Origin: Arenibacter hampyeongensis
GTDB taxonomy: Bacteria; Bacteroidota; Bacteroidia; Flavobacteriales; Flavobacteriaceae
Assembly (NCBI RefSeq): GCF_002909255.1
Contig: NZ_PIOB01000004.1
Span: 124,001-188,000, forward strand
Length of the DNA stretch: 64,000 nucleotides
Direction: 5' to 3'
The notes under the pieces: model-generated
The model's input: only the letters and a program-made list of their open reading frames with translations
The model's database searches: none
Told to the model about the DNA's origin: nothing
Shown: positions 17,825 to 26,995 of the stretch, one piece after another
Numbering within the stretch: the stretch's first letter is position 1
Layout of the letters: the number at the start of each line of letters is the position of its first letter
Translations under genes and position numbers: made by a program

Positions 17825-18754
17825 TTAGAAAAATCTGGGTGAACGTGCATTTGGCCCCCATCGTGGCATTAAATATTTGAGAATTATTTCGTGCGATCCC
17901 TGATTGTAATTGCCAAGGTCGGATATACTGTAATCATAGGAATAGCCCAGGAAAAAGTTTTTGGAAATCTGGAATCCTGCCAAGGCACTGTAACTGTCCT
18001 TAAGTCTATGTGAGGCCCCCAATGTAAATTTTTCCAGGAAAAGTGCGTTTAGGGAGGCGTCTATTGTAGGTGGTGCATTGTTTACAGTCTTGACCAAAAT
18101 AGACGGTTTTAACTTTAGGGAGGCGGAAATGTCCACAACATACCCTCCCATAAAATAAATATGGTTATCCCGATGGATCAAATTTTTATCACTTTCTACA
18201 TTGGATTGGTTGATGAGCACGTTGGGAACTGAAAATCCGAAATACCAATGGTCACTAAAAATATATATTCCAGCTCCTACCGCAGGAAGTGCATTGTAAT
18301 AATTGTCATAACTAAAAAGAACATCATCCTGATCGTAATAGCTGCCTTTTGAATAATCGACTTCGAAAAAATCGACACCTGCATTTAGTCCCAGTGACAT
18401 TTTTATTTTTTTGCTAAGGTTTAGGTAGTAGGAGAAAACCGCGTTGGAATTAAACTCGGTCGAAGGTCCAATGTTATCCTTAAAAATATTAATGCCCAAT
18501 CCAATTCTATTGTTGATGATCCCGGAAACGGTCAGTGCTTTGGTTTCGGGGGCGCCATCGATCCCTATCCATTGGGCCCGGTAGCTCAAAGTAGCATCCA
18601 TGCGGTTGTCTTCATTGACGTAAGCAGGATTTATTGTAGAAGTATTGTACATATACTGGGTGTACTGTGGCAACTGCTGCGCCACCAGCCTACTTCCACC
18701 TAAAAGTAGAAACAGTAAAATTAGCTTTAAGCAATAATTTAGGGGGGAATTCAT
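17825..18754 (-). CDS. PorP/SprF family type IX secretion-associated membrane protein
   Basis: A 309-residue beta-barrel protein of the PorP/SprF family. It has a signal peptide ending about residue 24 (RLVAQQ) and the family signature LPQYTQYMYNTSTINPAYVN followed by SYRAQWIGIDGAP, and ends in a barrel rich in alternating aromatic strands. SprF-like proteins help export or anchor CHU_C-type adhesins encoded just upstream; here a CHU_C gene lies 25 nt upstream and an OmpA/PD40 gene 10 nt downstream. This adjacency is strong support for the assignment. Confidence 0.92.
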   Translation of the reverse strand: MNSPLNYCLKLILLFLLLGGSRLVAQQLPQYTQYMYNTSTINPAYVNEDNRMDATLSYRAQWIGIDGAPETKALTVSGIINNRIGLGINIFKDNIGPSTEFNSNAVFSYYLNLSKKIKMSLGLNAGVDFFEVDYSKGSYYDQDDVLFSYDNYYNALPAVGAGIYIFSDHWYFGFSVPNVLINQSNVESDKNLIHRDNHIYFMGGYVVDISASLKLKPSILVKTVNNAPPTIDASLNALFLEKFTLGASHRLKDSYSALAGFQISKNFFLGYSYDYSISDLGNYNQGSHEIILKYLMPRWGPNARSPRFF

Positions 18755-18779
18755 CTGTTGGTTTAAAAGGTAGTGCCCA

Positions 18780-20063
18780 TTATTCTTTTCTTAAAAATAA
18801 CCAGCCGGTTTTGTTTTCGCTCAAAGCATCTGTTTTGAGGATATAGAAGTAAGTACCTGTTGGCAATATTTCTCCTTTGCCAACAACACCATTAACATTG
18901 GCTAAACCTCGCCAATCATTTTGATAAGCTTTTTTTTGATATACGAGAGCGCCATATCTGTTGAACACTTGTAGGTCCGACTCCGGAAAGGTTTCAATGC
19001 AATCTATTCTAAAATAGTCGTTGTCCCCATCGTCATTAGGGGTAAATTCATTGTAAATATTTATACAAGATGGTTCCAATGTAATTTCCGCGCTGTTGTT
19101 CTGTGAATTTTTATCCAGGGGCATAGATGCTTTAAGGGCTGAAATACTGCTGTAACTTCCGTTCGCTATTGCCTCTACTTCGAGGTGCAATACTGCCGTA
19201 GCCTTGGCCGGTAATGCAGAAAGTGTCCAAACATGGTTGGTTATATCGTAGCTTCCGTTCAAAGTTTTGGCATTTACGTATTTATAGCCTCTATCTAGAT
19301 GCTCTGTGATTACAATTTCGCTAAAGTTGGAAATACCATCGTTCTCTACTGTTATGGTCAAAACTACTTTTTCACCTATCATAGGATGTTTGTTATTGAC
19401 CGTTTTACTGATTTTTATGTCCGATGGTTCGTGTACTTCTACTTGTACCATTAGTCTAGTATTACTTTCGCAAATGGAGGTGACTTGGGCGGCATAATAA
19501 TTCATTCCATTTTGTAATGGCGTATCTAAATCAAGTAAGTTGCCTGCCTGTGGGGCGTCGTACCAAACAATGTAAGTTTCCTCAACTTCCAACTCTGCAA
19601 TAGTAGCATTATCGGTCGATGAAAATAACTGGACTGTGTTTTTCGTTGTAGGAGTGGAAGGGGAGATCATGGAAATGGATACAGCCAAACGCTGGGTGCT
19701 TTCCTCGTTTCCTATTAATTGAGCCGCATAATACGTCGCATTGTTTTCTATGGGGCTATTTGGTGCCAATGGCTCGCCATGTGAAGCTTTGTCGTACCAA
19801 ATAATACTGGCTTCATTTATTTGTACGGAGTGTAAGGTAGGTAGGTCCCCTGCACAAAACTCCTGATGGTTGTTTTTGGTTGTTGGAGGGGATACGTCCA
19901 TAATGCCGGGGTGGTCATAAAAAAATAGTTTATCCACCTTGTTCATCTCGGAATCGGTCTTGGGGGTAGCGTAGCCATTACTTTGCCCCCCTATGTGAAA
20001 TAGAAGGCAAAAAAGTAAAAAAAACCTACCTTCATTATAATTTTTCCTAAGACAAAATTCCAT
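18780..20063 (-). CDS. Small T9SS type B sorted surface protein (CHU_C domain)
   Basis: A 427-residue predicted secreted protein. After a signal peptide (about residues 14-32) come two short Ig-like modules that share a WYD...YYAAQ pattern (about 65-110 and 150-200), then a DUF11-like repeat (KTVNNKHPMIGEKVVLTITVE, about 220-310), and finally a gliding-motility-associated CHU_C/type B sorting domain (YNEFTPNDDGDNDYFRI, LQVFNRYGALVYQK, ILPTGTYFYILKTD) at the C-terminus. Such proteins are exported by the type IX system with help from the adjacent PorP/SprF protein. At 427 residues it is much shorter than SprB-type adhesins. The Ig modules may mediate adhesion; no ligand is evident. Confidence 0.88.
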   Translation of the reverse strand: MEFCLRKNYNEGRFFLLFCLLFHIGGQSNGYATPKTDSEMNKVDKLFFYDHPGIMDVSPPTTKNNHQEFCAGDLPTLHSVQINEASIIWYDKASHGEPLAPNSPIENNATYYAAQLIGNEESTQRLAVSISMISPSTPTTKNTVQLFSSTDNATIAELEVEETYIVWYDAPQAGNLLDLDTPLQNGMNYYAAQVTSICESNTRLMVQVEVHEPSDIKISKTVNNKHPMIGEKVVLTITVENDGISNFSEIVITEHLDRGYKYVNAKTLNGSYDITNHVWTLSALPAKATAVLHLEVEAIANGSYSSISALKASMPLDKNSQNNSAEITLEPSCINIYNEFTPNDDGDNDYFRIDCIETFPESDLQVFNRYGALVYQKKAYQNDWRGLANVNGVVGKGEILPTGTYFYILKTDALSENKTGWLFLRKE

Positions 20064-20214
20064 TTATGTTAAATAAATTTTGTTCTATAACGCAGAAAAA
20101 ATTAAAATATTTAGTTTTCTTGGTATAATCGCCCATGCTACAAGCCTGATAGGATGGCTTTAACGGGATGTGAATGGCGAATTTTTGCTGGAGATGTGAA
20201 GCTAAAAAATAGGA

Positions 20215-21102
20215 CTACTGAAATTCGCTGGGAACTTTATTTCTATGTTTCCAACGCTTATGGGTCCACAGATAGTACTCCGGGCGTTCCAAAATCTGCT
20301 GTTCGGTCAGCCTTAGGAATCGGTCTGTAATCTCGTTCTTTTTGGTCTGCTTGCCAGCTGTGGTAATTGGAATAAATTCTGCTTGATAATATCCCCTTTT
20401 TACTTTTGATACCTTTAAGAAAACCACAGCCAAATCCAATTTTCTGGCCATACTTTCGGGGCCATTAAAAATGGGCACTTTGACCCCCATAAATTCGCTC
20501 CAATATTGAGCTCTCTTTACCTGTGGGGATTGATCGCTAACCATACCATAAGCGGAGATTATTCCGTCCTGGACATTCCTGTATACGGTTTTAACAGTTT
20601 CTTGCTGGGTAATTAGGGTTGTATTCCATTTTGCCCTAATTTTTTTTATAAGATTGTCGAAATAGTAATTTCCAATTTTTTGGTATACGGCATATCCCTG
20701 GGCATTAACGTAATTATTAATGCTCACGTTCCACTCCCAATTGGCATAATGGGAGCATACAATGAGTACACTTTTATCCTTTACGATTTCTTGTAGCACT
20801 TCAATATTAACAATCCTATAGCGTTCTTTGAGTTCCTCTTTGGACAGGTTCAAGGTCTTGACCATTTCCAGGAACATATCGCACATATGGTGGTAGAAAT
20901 CTTTCTGGATTTTTAGTATTTCTTCCTTGGTTTTATTCGGAAAAGCGCGAGTAAGATTTTCTTTCACGATTTTTTTGCGGTAACCAACAACATGGTAAAG
21001 AATAGTAAACACAAAATCTGAAAAAAAGTAAAAAAGTCTAAAAGGTAGTATGGAAATAAGCCATAGTAAGGGGTAAACTAGAATATAGACCAGTAACTGC
21101 AT
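20215..21102 (-). CDS. LpxL/HtrB-type lipid A acyltransferase
   Basis: I choose the ATG at 21102 (295 residues) because the longer TTG-started form would begin inside or before the promoter palindrome at 21120-21137. The protein starts with a hydrophobic N-terminal helix and belongs to the lysophospholipid/lauroyl acyltransferase family: the HX4E motif is H118-E123 in CSHYANWEW, followed by YAVYQKIGN and GMVSDQSPQ. It probably adds a secondary acyl chain to lipid A precursors on the inner face of the inner membrane; some family members acylate ornithine lipids instead. It diverges from the rhomboid gene and shares a symmetrical promoter with it. Confidence 0.85.
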   Translation of the reverse strand: MQLLVYILVYPLLWLISILPFRLFYFFSDFVFTILYHVVGYRKKIVKENLTRAFPNKTKEEILKIQKDFYHHMCDMFLEMVKTLNLSKEELKERYRIVNIEVLQEIVKDKSVLIVCSHYANWEWNVSINNYVNAQGYAVYQKIGNYYFDNLIKKIRAKWNTTLITQQETVKTVYRNVQDGIISAYGMVSDQSPQVKRAQYWSEFMGVKVPIFNGPESMARKLDLAVVFLKVSKVKRGYYQAEFIPITTAGKQTKKNEITDRFLRLTEQQILERPEYYLWTHKRWKHRNKVPSEFQ

Positions 21103-21119
21103 GCAAAATATAGTTAGGG

Positions 21120-21137
21120 CAAATATAGCTATATTTG
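21120..21137. promoter_or_regulatory. Palindromic divergent promoter
   Basis: CAAATATAGCTATATTTG is a perfect 18-bp palindrome. It holds a perfect TAnnTTTG on each strand: 21130-21137 on plus for the rhomboid gene (ATG at 21162) and 21127-21120 on minus for the acyltransferase (ATG at 21102). The two -7 elements are separated by only two bases. Confidence 0.7.
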
Positions 21138-21161
21138 AACCCAAAAATAATAGTTTTCTTC

Positions 21162-21812
21162 ATGAATAACATTCATATTGCAACCATTGCCATTATGGCC
21201 GCCAACGTCTTGGCTTCTTTAAAAGGTTTTAACGATAATACATTTTTTGAACGATATAAGTTTGGTGTCGGTGCCATACAGGCAGGGCAAAAGGATAGGA
21301 TGCTTACATCCGGATTTTTACATGTAGACCTCTCCCATCTCTTTTTTAATATGTTTACCCTTTACTTTTTTGCCGATGTGGTCATCGATTGGTTTGGGCC
21401 TGGCAAATTTGTCATCCTTTATTTTATAAGTCTAGTTGCCGGCAGCCTATTGGCATTATATTTTCATAAAAGCGAACCTTTTTATAGCGCTGTGGGTGCC
21501 AGTGGGGCGGTAACCGGCATATTGTATTCGGCAATCCTACTGGAGCCTGGAATGCGCTTGGGAATTATGTTCATCCCAATTCCCTTGCCGGCATACGTAT
21601 TGGGGATTCTATATTTATTCTATTCTATTTATGGAATGAAAACCAGATTGGGGAATATTGGTCATACTGCCCACTTTGGCGGGGCTATAGGCGGATATGT
21701 GGTTACCCTATTTTTTAAGCCCGATCTACTTTATACAGATACCTTAATGGTGCTGTTATTGGCTTTGCCCATTGTGCTTCTTTTTATTCTTGGTAAAATG
21801 GGTAAGATTTAA
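21162..21812 (+). CDS. Rhomboid family intramembrane serine protease
   Basis: The ATG at 21162 gives 216 residues; a TTG further upstream falls inside the -7 promoter element and is rejected. Six to seven hydrophobic helices are visible. The catalytic dyad is Ser114 in VGASGAVTG and His171 in HTAHFGGAIGG, and the second helix carries the family HLFFNMFTLYFF pattern. Rhomboids cleave membrane proteins inside the bilayer; the substrate in flavobacteria is unknown. The gene ends about 115 bp before a strong hairpin shared with the convergent TlpA-like gene. Confidence 0.9.
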   Translation: MNNIHIATIAIMAANVLASLKGFNDNTFFERYKFGVGAIQAGQKDRMLTSGFLHVDLSHLFFNMFTLYFFADVVIDWFGPGKFVILYFISLVAGSLLALYFHKSEPFYSAVGASGAVTGILYSAILLEPGMRLGIMFIPIPLPAYVLGILYLFYSIYGMKTRLGNIGHTAHFGGAIGGYVVTLFFKPDLLYTDTLMVLLLALPIVLLFILGKMGKI

Positions 21813-21927
21813 TTGGGTTCCCTAGAATACTGAAATCGATTACAATTGTTTTGTTGGGTCATGGATGATTATAAATAGTATACTGATCAAATGGAAAGGT
21901 GTCATAGGTACAAAATGGATTAAATAA

Positions 21928-21956
21928 GAAAGGCCCGTAAAACTTACGGGCCTTTC
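21928..21956. terminator. Bidirectional terminator between rhomboid and TlpA-like genes
   Basis: Perfect arms GAAAGGCCCGTAA (21928-21940) and TTACGGGCCTTTC (21944-21956) enclose a 3-nt loop. It lies between the ends of two convergent genes and can serve both. Confidence 0.85.
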
Positions 21957-21975
21957 CTATTTAATATAATGTGTT

Positions 21976-23106
21976 TTACTGCAAAAGTTCTGAAATTTTC
22001 GCCTCTAGTTCGGGCCCTCTAAGATTTTTTGCAATGATTACCCCATTTTCATCAAGAATAAATGTTGCTGGGATTGCTTCTACGTTATAAAGTTTCGCCA
22101 CGGCATCATTAAAGTAATCCAAACTGGAAATATGGTTCCAGGTAAGTTTGTCGTCCGTAATGGCTTTTTTCCAATCTTCTTCCTTACGATCCAAGGAAAC
22201 GCCAATAATATTTAGACCTTTGGAGTGATACTTATTGTATACATTAACCACATTAGGGTTTTCAACCCTACATGGCTTGCACCATGCGGCCCAAAAATCG
22301 ATTATAGTCACTTTCCCCATAGCCTCTTTTAAGGACAATTCCTTACCATCTGGTGTTGGTCCTGAAAAATCGGGAGCGGTAGCACCAATGCTGGTACTCT
22401 TACCTTTTTCTTCCCTTTCCCTAGCTGCATCCAGACTTTTAAGGACGTTCTTGGCCGGCAAGGTTTCCTTTATTTCTGGAGTTAGGGCGTCATACATTTT
22501 CTGTGCCTCTTCACTCTCCACCATTCTTGAATTAAGTCCCTTTTCTATCAACAATGCGGAAATAAGACCATTTGGATTCTTTTTAATGAAATCCAATTCA
22601 AAATTCTTATACTCTTCCTGTAGTTCGGCAAACTCGTCGCGCAAAGAATTTACGGTGGCCTCGTTGCCACTCGTACTGGCATTTTGCATATCCCTTTGGA
22701 TAGACATTGCCTGATCGGATAATGTCCTGGATTCCTTCAGGTAATTAAAAAATATATCATTCTGTACGGTCCCCTTAACCTTGGCAAAATTTAAACTGTC
22801 TTTTTGGGCGGTTAGTTCAATTTCACCTTTTTCGGCAACAACTGGCGTGTAACCCTGTATTTTATCAATAAATACATATATCAATTCCGGAGAATCAGCA
22901 GGGCCACTTATAGTAAATTTGCCATTTTCAACCGTAGTGGTGTCTATATCATAGGGCTGATTGTTTTCATTGATTTTTCTTATAAATATTTGAGTACCGT
23001 TTTCAACATCGCCGGTCAAAGTTCCGTTTAAAACGTAACCTTCCGGATTGCTATTACAAGCTAATACTCCTACTATCACAGTAAGGGACAATACTATTTT
23101 TTTCAT
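21976..23106 (-). CDS. TlpA-like thiol-disulfide reductase lipoprotein
   Basis: A 376-residue lipoprotein (lipobox Cys17 in GVLAC) with an N-terminal DUF4369-type beta domain (about 22-115), a helical linker (about 120-235) rich in Glu/Lys, and a C-terminal thioredoxin fold with the active site WCKPC (Cys276 and Cys279) and a cis-Pro region VEAIPATFI. It would reduce disulfides in the periplasm or at the outer membrane; this domain order is widespread in Bacteroidetes. A TACATTTG -7 element at 23136-23129 lies 23 nt upstream of the start. It converges on rhomboid. Confidence 0.9.
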   Translation of the reverse strand: MKKIVLSLTVIVGVLACNSNPEGYVLNGTLTGDVENGTQIFIRKINENNQPYDIDTTTVENGKFTISGPADSPELIYVFIDKIQGYTPVVAEKGEIELTAQKDSLNFAKVKGTVQNDIFFNYLKESRTLSDQAMSIQRDMQNASTSGNEATVNSLRDEFAELQEEYKNFELDFIKKNPNGLISALLIEKGLNSRMVESEEAQKMYDALTPEIKETLPAKNVLKSLDAAREREEKGKSTSIGATAPDFSGPTPDGKELSLKEAMGKVTIIDFWAAWCKPCRVENPNVVNVYNKYHSKGLNIIGVSLDRKEEDWKKAITDDKLTWNHISSLDYFNDAVAKLYNVEAIPATFILDENGVIIAKNLRGPELEAKISELLQ

Positions 23107-23128
23107 TGTTATTTTCTTTTAATTGCCG

Positions 23129-23136
23129 CAAATGTA
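23129..23136 (-). promoter_or_regulatory. -7 promoter element of TlpA-like gene
   Basis: Perfect TAnnTTTG (TACATTTG) on the minus strand, 22 nt before the ATG at 23106. Confidence 0.5.
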
Positions 23137-23151
23137 CTTATATATGGGTAA

Positions 23152-23190
23152 TAAAAAAAGCCATAAATGCTACAAGAACATTCATGGCTT
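23152..23190 (-). terminator. Terminator downstream of outer-membrane barrel gene
   Basis: On the minus strand AAGCCATGAATG pairs with CATTTATGGCTT (one mismatch) and is followed by a seven-T run. It separates the barrel gene from the TlpA-like gene. Confidence 0.7.
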
Positions 23191-23216
23191 AATAAAATAG
23201 CATTTAGGTGATTATA

Positions 23217-23726
23217 TCAAAACTGATAACGTATGCCCAAAGCGATATCAAAATCAAAGTTATCCGAAAAATTTTTATAGCCTGCAATACCGATTTCCGG
23301 TCTAAAATCAAGTGAAAGCAATAAAGGGATATCAAAGTTATATTCTATACCAATGTCACCGGCAGCCAAAACAAATAAGCCGCCATCAGGGGTGTAATAG
23401 TCATTTTGATTATTGGGCCTGGAAGCAAAATCAACACTTCCAAGTCCGCCACCTACACCGTAATACCAATTAAAGTTCCCGTCCAAGGGCCTAACCCATT
23501 GGTAAAGAGCCGTTAATTTAAAGGCATCAAAATACCTGCTGTCCCGCCATCCCAGGTTGGCCTCCAACCTGTTATCGCGATCTAAGGATTTTTGATAGGA
23601 AATTTCTGCACCAAAGCCATCACTATCGCCCAAGCGAAGTCCAATAGTGTTATCGGATATTTCCTGGGCGCTCATAGAGTACCAGGAGCAGAACATAAAT
23701 AGGGTAAACAATTTTAAAATTTTCAT
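23217..23726 (-). CDS. Small outer-membrane beta-barrel protein
   Basis: The ATG at 23726 gives 169 residues with a clean signal peptide (MKILKLFTLFMFCSWYSMSAQ); the longer upstream frame would place 19 extra residues ahead of it. The mature part is a run of alternating hydrophobic strands (TIGLRLGDSDGFGAEISYQ, RLEANLGWRD, GIEYNFDIPLLLSLDFRPE) ending in LGIRYQF with a terminal aromatic, as expected for an eight-stranded outer-membrane barrel of the OmpX/porin-like type. No catalytic motif is seen. Function unknown. Confidence 0.8.
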   Translation of the reverse strand: MKILKLFTLFMFCSWYSMSAQEISDNTIGLRLGDSDGFGAEISYQKSLDRDNRLEANLGWRDSRYFDAFKLTALYQWVRPLDGNFNWYYGVGGGLGSVDFASRPNNQNDYYTPDGGLFVLAAGDIGIEYNFDIPLLLSLDFRPEIGIAGYKNFSDNFDFDIALGIRYQF

Positions 23727-23790
23727 AAGTGTTCTAAAGTTAATTAATGTAAAAATTAAAAATTCATTATTAATCTGAAACAATAAAACT

Positions 23791-23798
23791 TAATTTTG
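23791..23798 (+). promoter_or_regulatory. -7 promoter element of FAD/Fe-S dehydrogenase gene
   Basis: Perfect TAnnTTTG (TAATTTTG) 20 nt upstream of the TTG start at 23818, supporting that start codon. Confidence 0.5.
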
Positions 23799-23817
23799 TG
23801 CCCAAAATTGTTTCGAG

Positions 23818-26730
23818 TTGGATAAAAATATACTAAATAAATTAAAGGACGATTTAGAGGGAGATTTGTTTGTCGACAAATTAATGACCACCCTATATGC
23901 AACGGACGCTTCCGTATATAGAAAAATGCCAACGGCAGTGGCCTACCCGAAATCTGAGGAGGATATAAAAAAACTAATTCTTTTTGCAGGAGAACACAAA
24001 ATTGGGTTAATACCCAGAACAGCCGGAACCTCCCTTGCCGGTCAGTGTGTTGGTGATGGAATTGTGGTTGATGTATCCAAAAACTTTACCAAGATACTTT
24101 CTGTTGATGTAGATAAAAAACAGGTAACCCTTCAGCCAGGGGTTATTCGGGACGAATTGAACCTTTATTTGGAGCCCTATGGGCTATTTTTTGGACCAAA
24201 CACTTCCACCTCCAACCGATGTATGATAGGAGGAATGGTAGGTAATAATTCCTCGGGTACGACATCTATACAATACGGGGTTACCCGTGATCAAGTGGTG
24301 TCCTTAAAGACATTTTTATCCGATGGTAATAAGGTTGAATTCAGGACCTTGTCCATGAACGAATTTCTGGGAAAAATGTCCCTGGAAAGTTTTGAAGGGG
24401 AAATTTACAACAACATCCATAAAGAATTAAGCAACAAGCAGATACAGGCGGAAATTGTAAAGGAATTTCCAAAGCCCCAAATTCACAGACGCAATACAGG
24501 CTATGCCGTTGACGAGTTATTGCATAATAATATTTTTGGTGATGGTGATGAGGGAATAAACCTATGTAAATTGTTAAGTGGGAGTGAGGGAACTTTGGCC
24601 TTTACCACAGAAATAGTGCTTCAATTAACAGAGATGCCCCCCAAACTTTCAGCCATGGTAGTTACCCATTACAAAACATTGGAGGACTGCTTAATGGATG
24701 TTGCTCCTGTGATGGGGCACAATTTACATCTCTGTGAAATGATGGATAAGGTAATTTTGGATTGTACCAAAAATAACCGGACCCAATTGGAGAATAGATT
24801 TTTTGTTGAAGGGGATCCTGCCGCATTATTGATGTTGGAGGTTAAGGCCTTTACCGAAGAGGATTTGGATCAACAAATTCAAAAATTATTGGAAACCGTT
24901 GAAAAGTCCGGATTGAGCTATGCCAACCCTATTTTAAAACATGGGGATGTAAATAAGGCCATTGAACTTAGAAAGGCAGGATTGGGACTTTTGGGGAATA
25001 TTGTTGGGGACCGTAAAGCGGTTGCCTGTATAGAGGATACGGCCGTGGCTTTGGAAGACTTAAAAGATTTTATAGGCGAGTTTTCCCAAATAATGAAGGA
25101 TTATAAACAAGATGCCGTCTATTATGCCCATGCAGGTGCAGGAGAATTGCATTTAAGACCAATACTAAATTTAAAGAAATCTACCGATGTGGCTTTGTTC
25201 AGATCCATTACCACAGATGTAGCCAAACTTACTAAAAAGTACAAGGGGTCATTTAGTGGGGAACATGGAGATGGGATAGTAAGGGCGGAGTTTATTCCGT
25301 TGATGATCGGACAGAAAAATTATGAGCTATTAAAACGTATAAAAAGCTATTTTGATCCCTATAATATTTTCAATCCAGGGAAGATTGTGGATGCCTATCC
25401 TATGGATGAATCCCTGCGTTATGAAATTGATAGGGAAGAGCCACAGATAGAGACTTTGATGGATTTCTCGGATAGCGAAGGTATTCTAAAAGCCGCAGAA
25501 AAATGTAACGGGAGCGGGGATTGTAGAAAAACCCATTTGGTATCGGGAGCAATGTGCCCCAGTTACCATGCAACTAGAAATGAAAAGGATACCACCCGTG
25601 GTCGGGCCAATACGCTCAGGGAATTTTTAACTTCCTCGGAAAAGACGAATAAGTTCGACAATAAGGAACTAAAGGAGGTTTTTGATCTGTGTTTAAGTTG
25701 CAAGGCCTGCTCCAGTGAATGTCCCAGTAACGTGGATGTAGCTACCTTAAAAGCAGAATTTCTTTATCAATACCAAGAGGAGAACGGCTACCCGCTTAGA
25801 GCTAAGCTTTTCGCCTATAATACCAAGCTGAATAAATTGGGCAGTAAAATGGCAGGTATTACCAATGCTATGTACGATTCCAATTTTTTTGGAGGATTGC
25901 TTAAAAAGTCGGTTGGAGTTGCAGAGCAACGAAGTTTACCAAAAGTGTACAGTGTAGACTTTGATAAGGAACTTCAAAATGCTAAAGGCAAATCCAACGC
26001 CACCAAGTCCACAGTAGTATTGTATATAGACGAATTCACCAATTACTTGGATGTTGAACTTGGTAAGGACGCCATTGAGGTGTTGACGCGATTGGGCTAT
26101 GCCGTTGAACTTTATTATGCAGAGAGTGGTCGGACCTATATTTCCAAGGGATTTCTAAAACAAGCCAAAAAATTGGCCATTAAGAATTTGGAAAAACTTT
26201 CTGAAATAACGGATAAGGGACTTCCCATTTTGGGATTGGAGCCATCCGCTATACTTACGTTTAGGGACGAATATAAGCGCTTCGGTTTCGATAAGGGAAA
26301 AATCGAAGCCATCGGGTCCAATTCTTATTTGATTGAAGAGTTTTTGGCCAAGGAAATACAGCTAGGGGTTTTGACCTCGGACCTCTTTACCAAGGAAGCC
26401 AAGACCGTTAAGATACATACACATTGCCATCAGAAGTCGATATCCAACCAAAAGGTAACTTTTGACGTGTTGAACCTTCCACAAAACTACAGTGTTTCGA
26501 TCATTAGCTCTGGATGTTGTGGCATGGCGGGATCCTTTGGTTATGAAAAGGAACATTATGAGGTAAGTATGCAGGTAGGGGAGTTAAAGTTGTTTCCAGC
26601 GGTGAGAAAAGCGGCAGATGACGTTATTATTGCTGCCAATGGCACCAGTTGCAGGCATCAAATTTATGACGGCACCAAAAGAAAGGCCTTGCACCCTATT
26701 TCCATTTTAAAAGAGGCCCTTATTGCCTAA
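23818..26730 (+). CDS. FAD-linked and Fe-S-cluster dehydrogenase (D-2-hydroxyacid type, YdiJ-like)
   Basis: A 970-residue protein starting at TTG. The N-terminal FAD_binding_4 domain (about 40-260) contains PRTAGTSLAGQCVGDG and NTSTSNRCMIGGMVGNNSSG; a FAD-oxidase C-terminal domain (about 265-530) ends with SGEHGDGIVRAEFIP and FDPYNIFNPGKIVD. A ferredoxin-like segment (about 560-650) has a CNGSGDCRK...CPSYHATRNEKDTTRGRA and LCLSCKACSSECPSNVD cysteine pattern for two 4Fe-4S clusters. The C-terminal part has HTHCHQKS and SSGCCGMAGSFGYE of CCG-type domains. This layout matches E. coli YdiJ, a D-2-hydroxyglutarate dehydrogenase, and D-lactate dehydrogenases; the exact D-2-hydroxyacid is not readable. 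Electrons probably pass to the quinone pool. Confidence 0.88.
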   Translation: MDKNILNKLKDDLEGDLFVDKLMTTLYATDASVYRKMPTAVAYPKSEEDIKKLILFAGEHKIGLIPRTAGTSLAGQCVGDGIVVDVSKNFTKILSVDVDKKQVTLQPGVIRDELNLYLEPYGLFFGPNTSTSNRCMIGGMVGNNSSGTTSIQYGVTRDQVVSLKTFLSDGNKVEFRTLSMNEFLGKMSLESFEGEIYNNIHKELSNKQIQAEIVKEFPKPQIHRRNTGYAVDELLHNNIFGDGDEGINLCKLLSGSEGTLAFTTEIVLQLTEMPPKLSAMVVTHYKTLEDCLMDVAPVMGHNLHLCEMMDKVILDCTKNNRTQLENRFFVEGDPAALLMLEVKAFTEEDLDQQIQKLLETVEKSGLSYANPILKHGDVNKAIELRKAGLGLLGNIVGDRKAVACIEDTAVALEDLKDFIGEFSQIMKDYKQDAVYYAHAGAGELHLRPILNLKKSTDVALFRSITTDVAKLTKKYKGSFSGEHGDGIVRAEFIPLMIGQKNYELLKRIKSYFDPYNIFNPGKIVDAYPMDESLRYEIDREEPQIETLMDFSDSEGILKAAEKCNGSGDCRKTHLVSGAMCPSYHATRNEKDTTRGRANTLREFLTSSEKTNKFDNKELKEVFDLCLSCKACSSECPSNVDVATLKAEFLYQYQEENGYPLRAKLFAYNTKLNKLGSKMAGITNAMYDSNFFGGLLKKSVGVAEQRSLPKVYSVDFDKELQNAKGKSNATKSTVVLYIDEFTNYLDVELGKDAIEVLTRLGYAVELYYAESGRTYISKGFLKQAKKLAIKNLEKLSEITDKGLPILGLEPSAILTFRDEYKRFGFDKGKIEAIGSNSYLIEEFLAKEIQLGVLTSDLFTKEAKTVKIHTHCHQKSISNQKVTFDVLNLPQNYSVSIISSGCCGMAGSFGYEKEHYEVSMQVGELKLFPAVRKAADDVIIAANGTSCRHQIYDGTKRKALHPISILKEALIA

Positions 26731-26898
26731 CAAGAGTTCTGCTTGTTGGTATGAACTTGTGCTTTTTAACCCTATAGGGTTTTATCAAATTGGATCAAGG
26801 AAATAGTTAAGATTGGATTAAGTTGGACCAATTCTGTTTTTATTCGTGAGGCCTTTATTTCATAAGCTGCAGGCTTATTGAAACAAGATAATCTAACG

Positions 26899-26921
26899 AA
26901 CCCCGCCTTTTTGGCGGGGTT
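26899..26921 (+). terminator. Terminator-like GC hairpin
   Basis: Arms AACCCCGCC and GGCGGGGTT around TTTTT, followed by TCTAATT. It lies about 170 nt after the dehydrogenase stop codon, a little far for that gene. Confidence 0.6.
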
Positions 26922-26987
26922 TCTAATTAAATACCATTTATTTTGTAATATCCAAGGGTTCAATTTTCGTATCTCTGTTTTAAGATT

Positions 26988-26995
26988 TACCTTTG
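26988..26995 (+). promoter_or_regulatory. -7 promoter element of aroC
   Basis: Perfect TAnnTTTG (TACCTTTG); a TTTTC sits about 19 nt upstream at 26964-26968 in place of TTTG. A leader of about 55 nt would follow. Confidence 0.5.

Noticed and set aside
17815..17850. Extra 12 N-terminal residues of the OmpA/PD40 protein
   Set aside because: They overlap the porP/sprF gene and would hide the signal peptide that begins at 17814.
21135..21161. TTG start giving 9 extra residues for rhomboid
   Set aside because: The TTG is part of the TATATTTG -7 element; the ATG at 21162 fits a mapped-style start of transcription near 21144.
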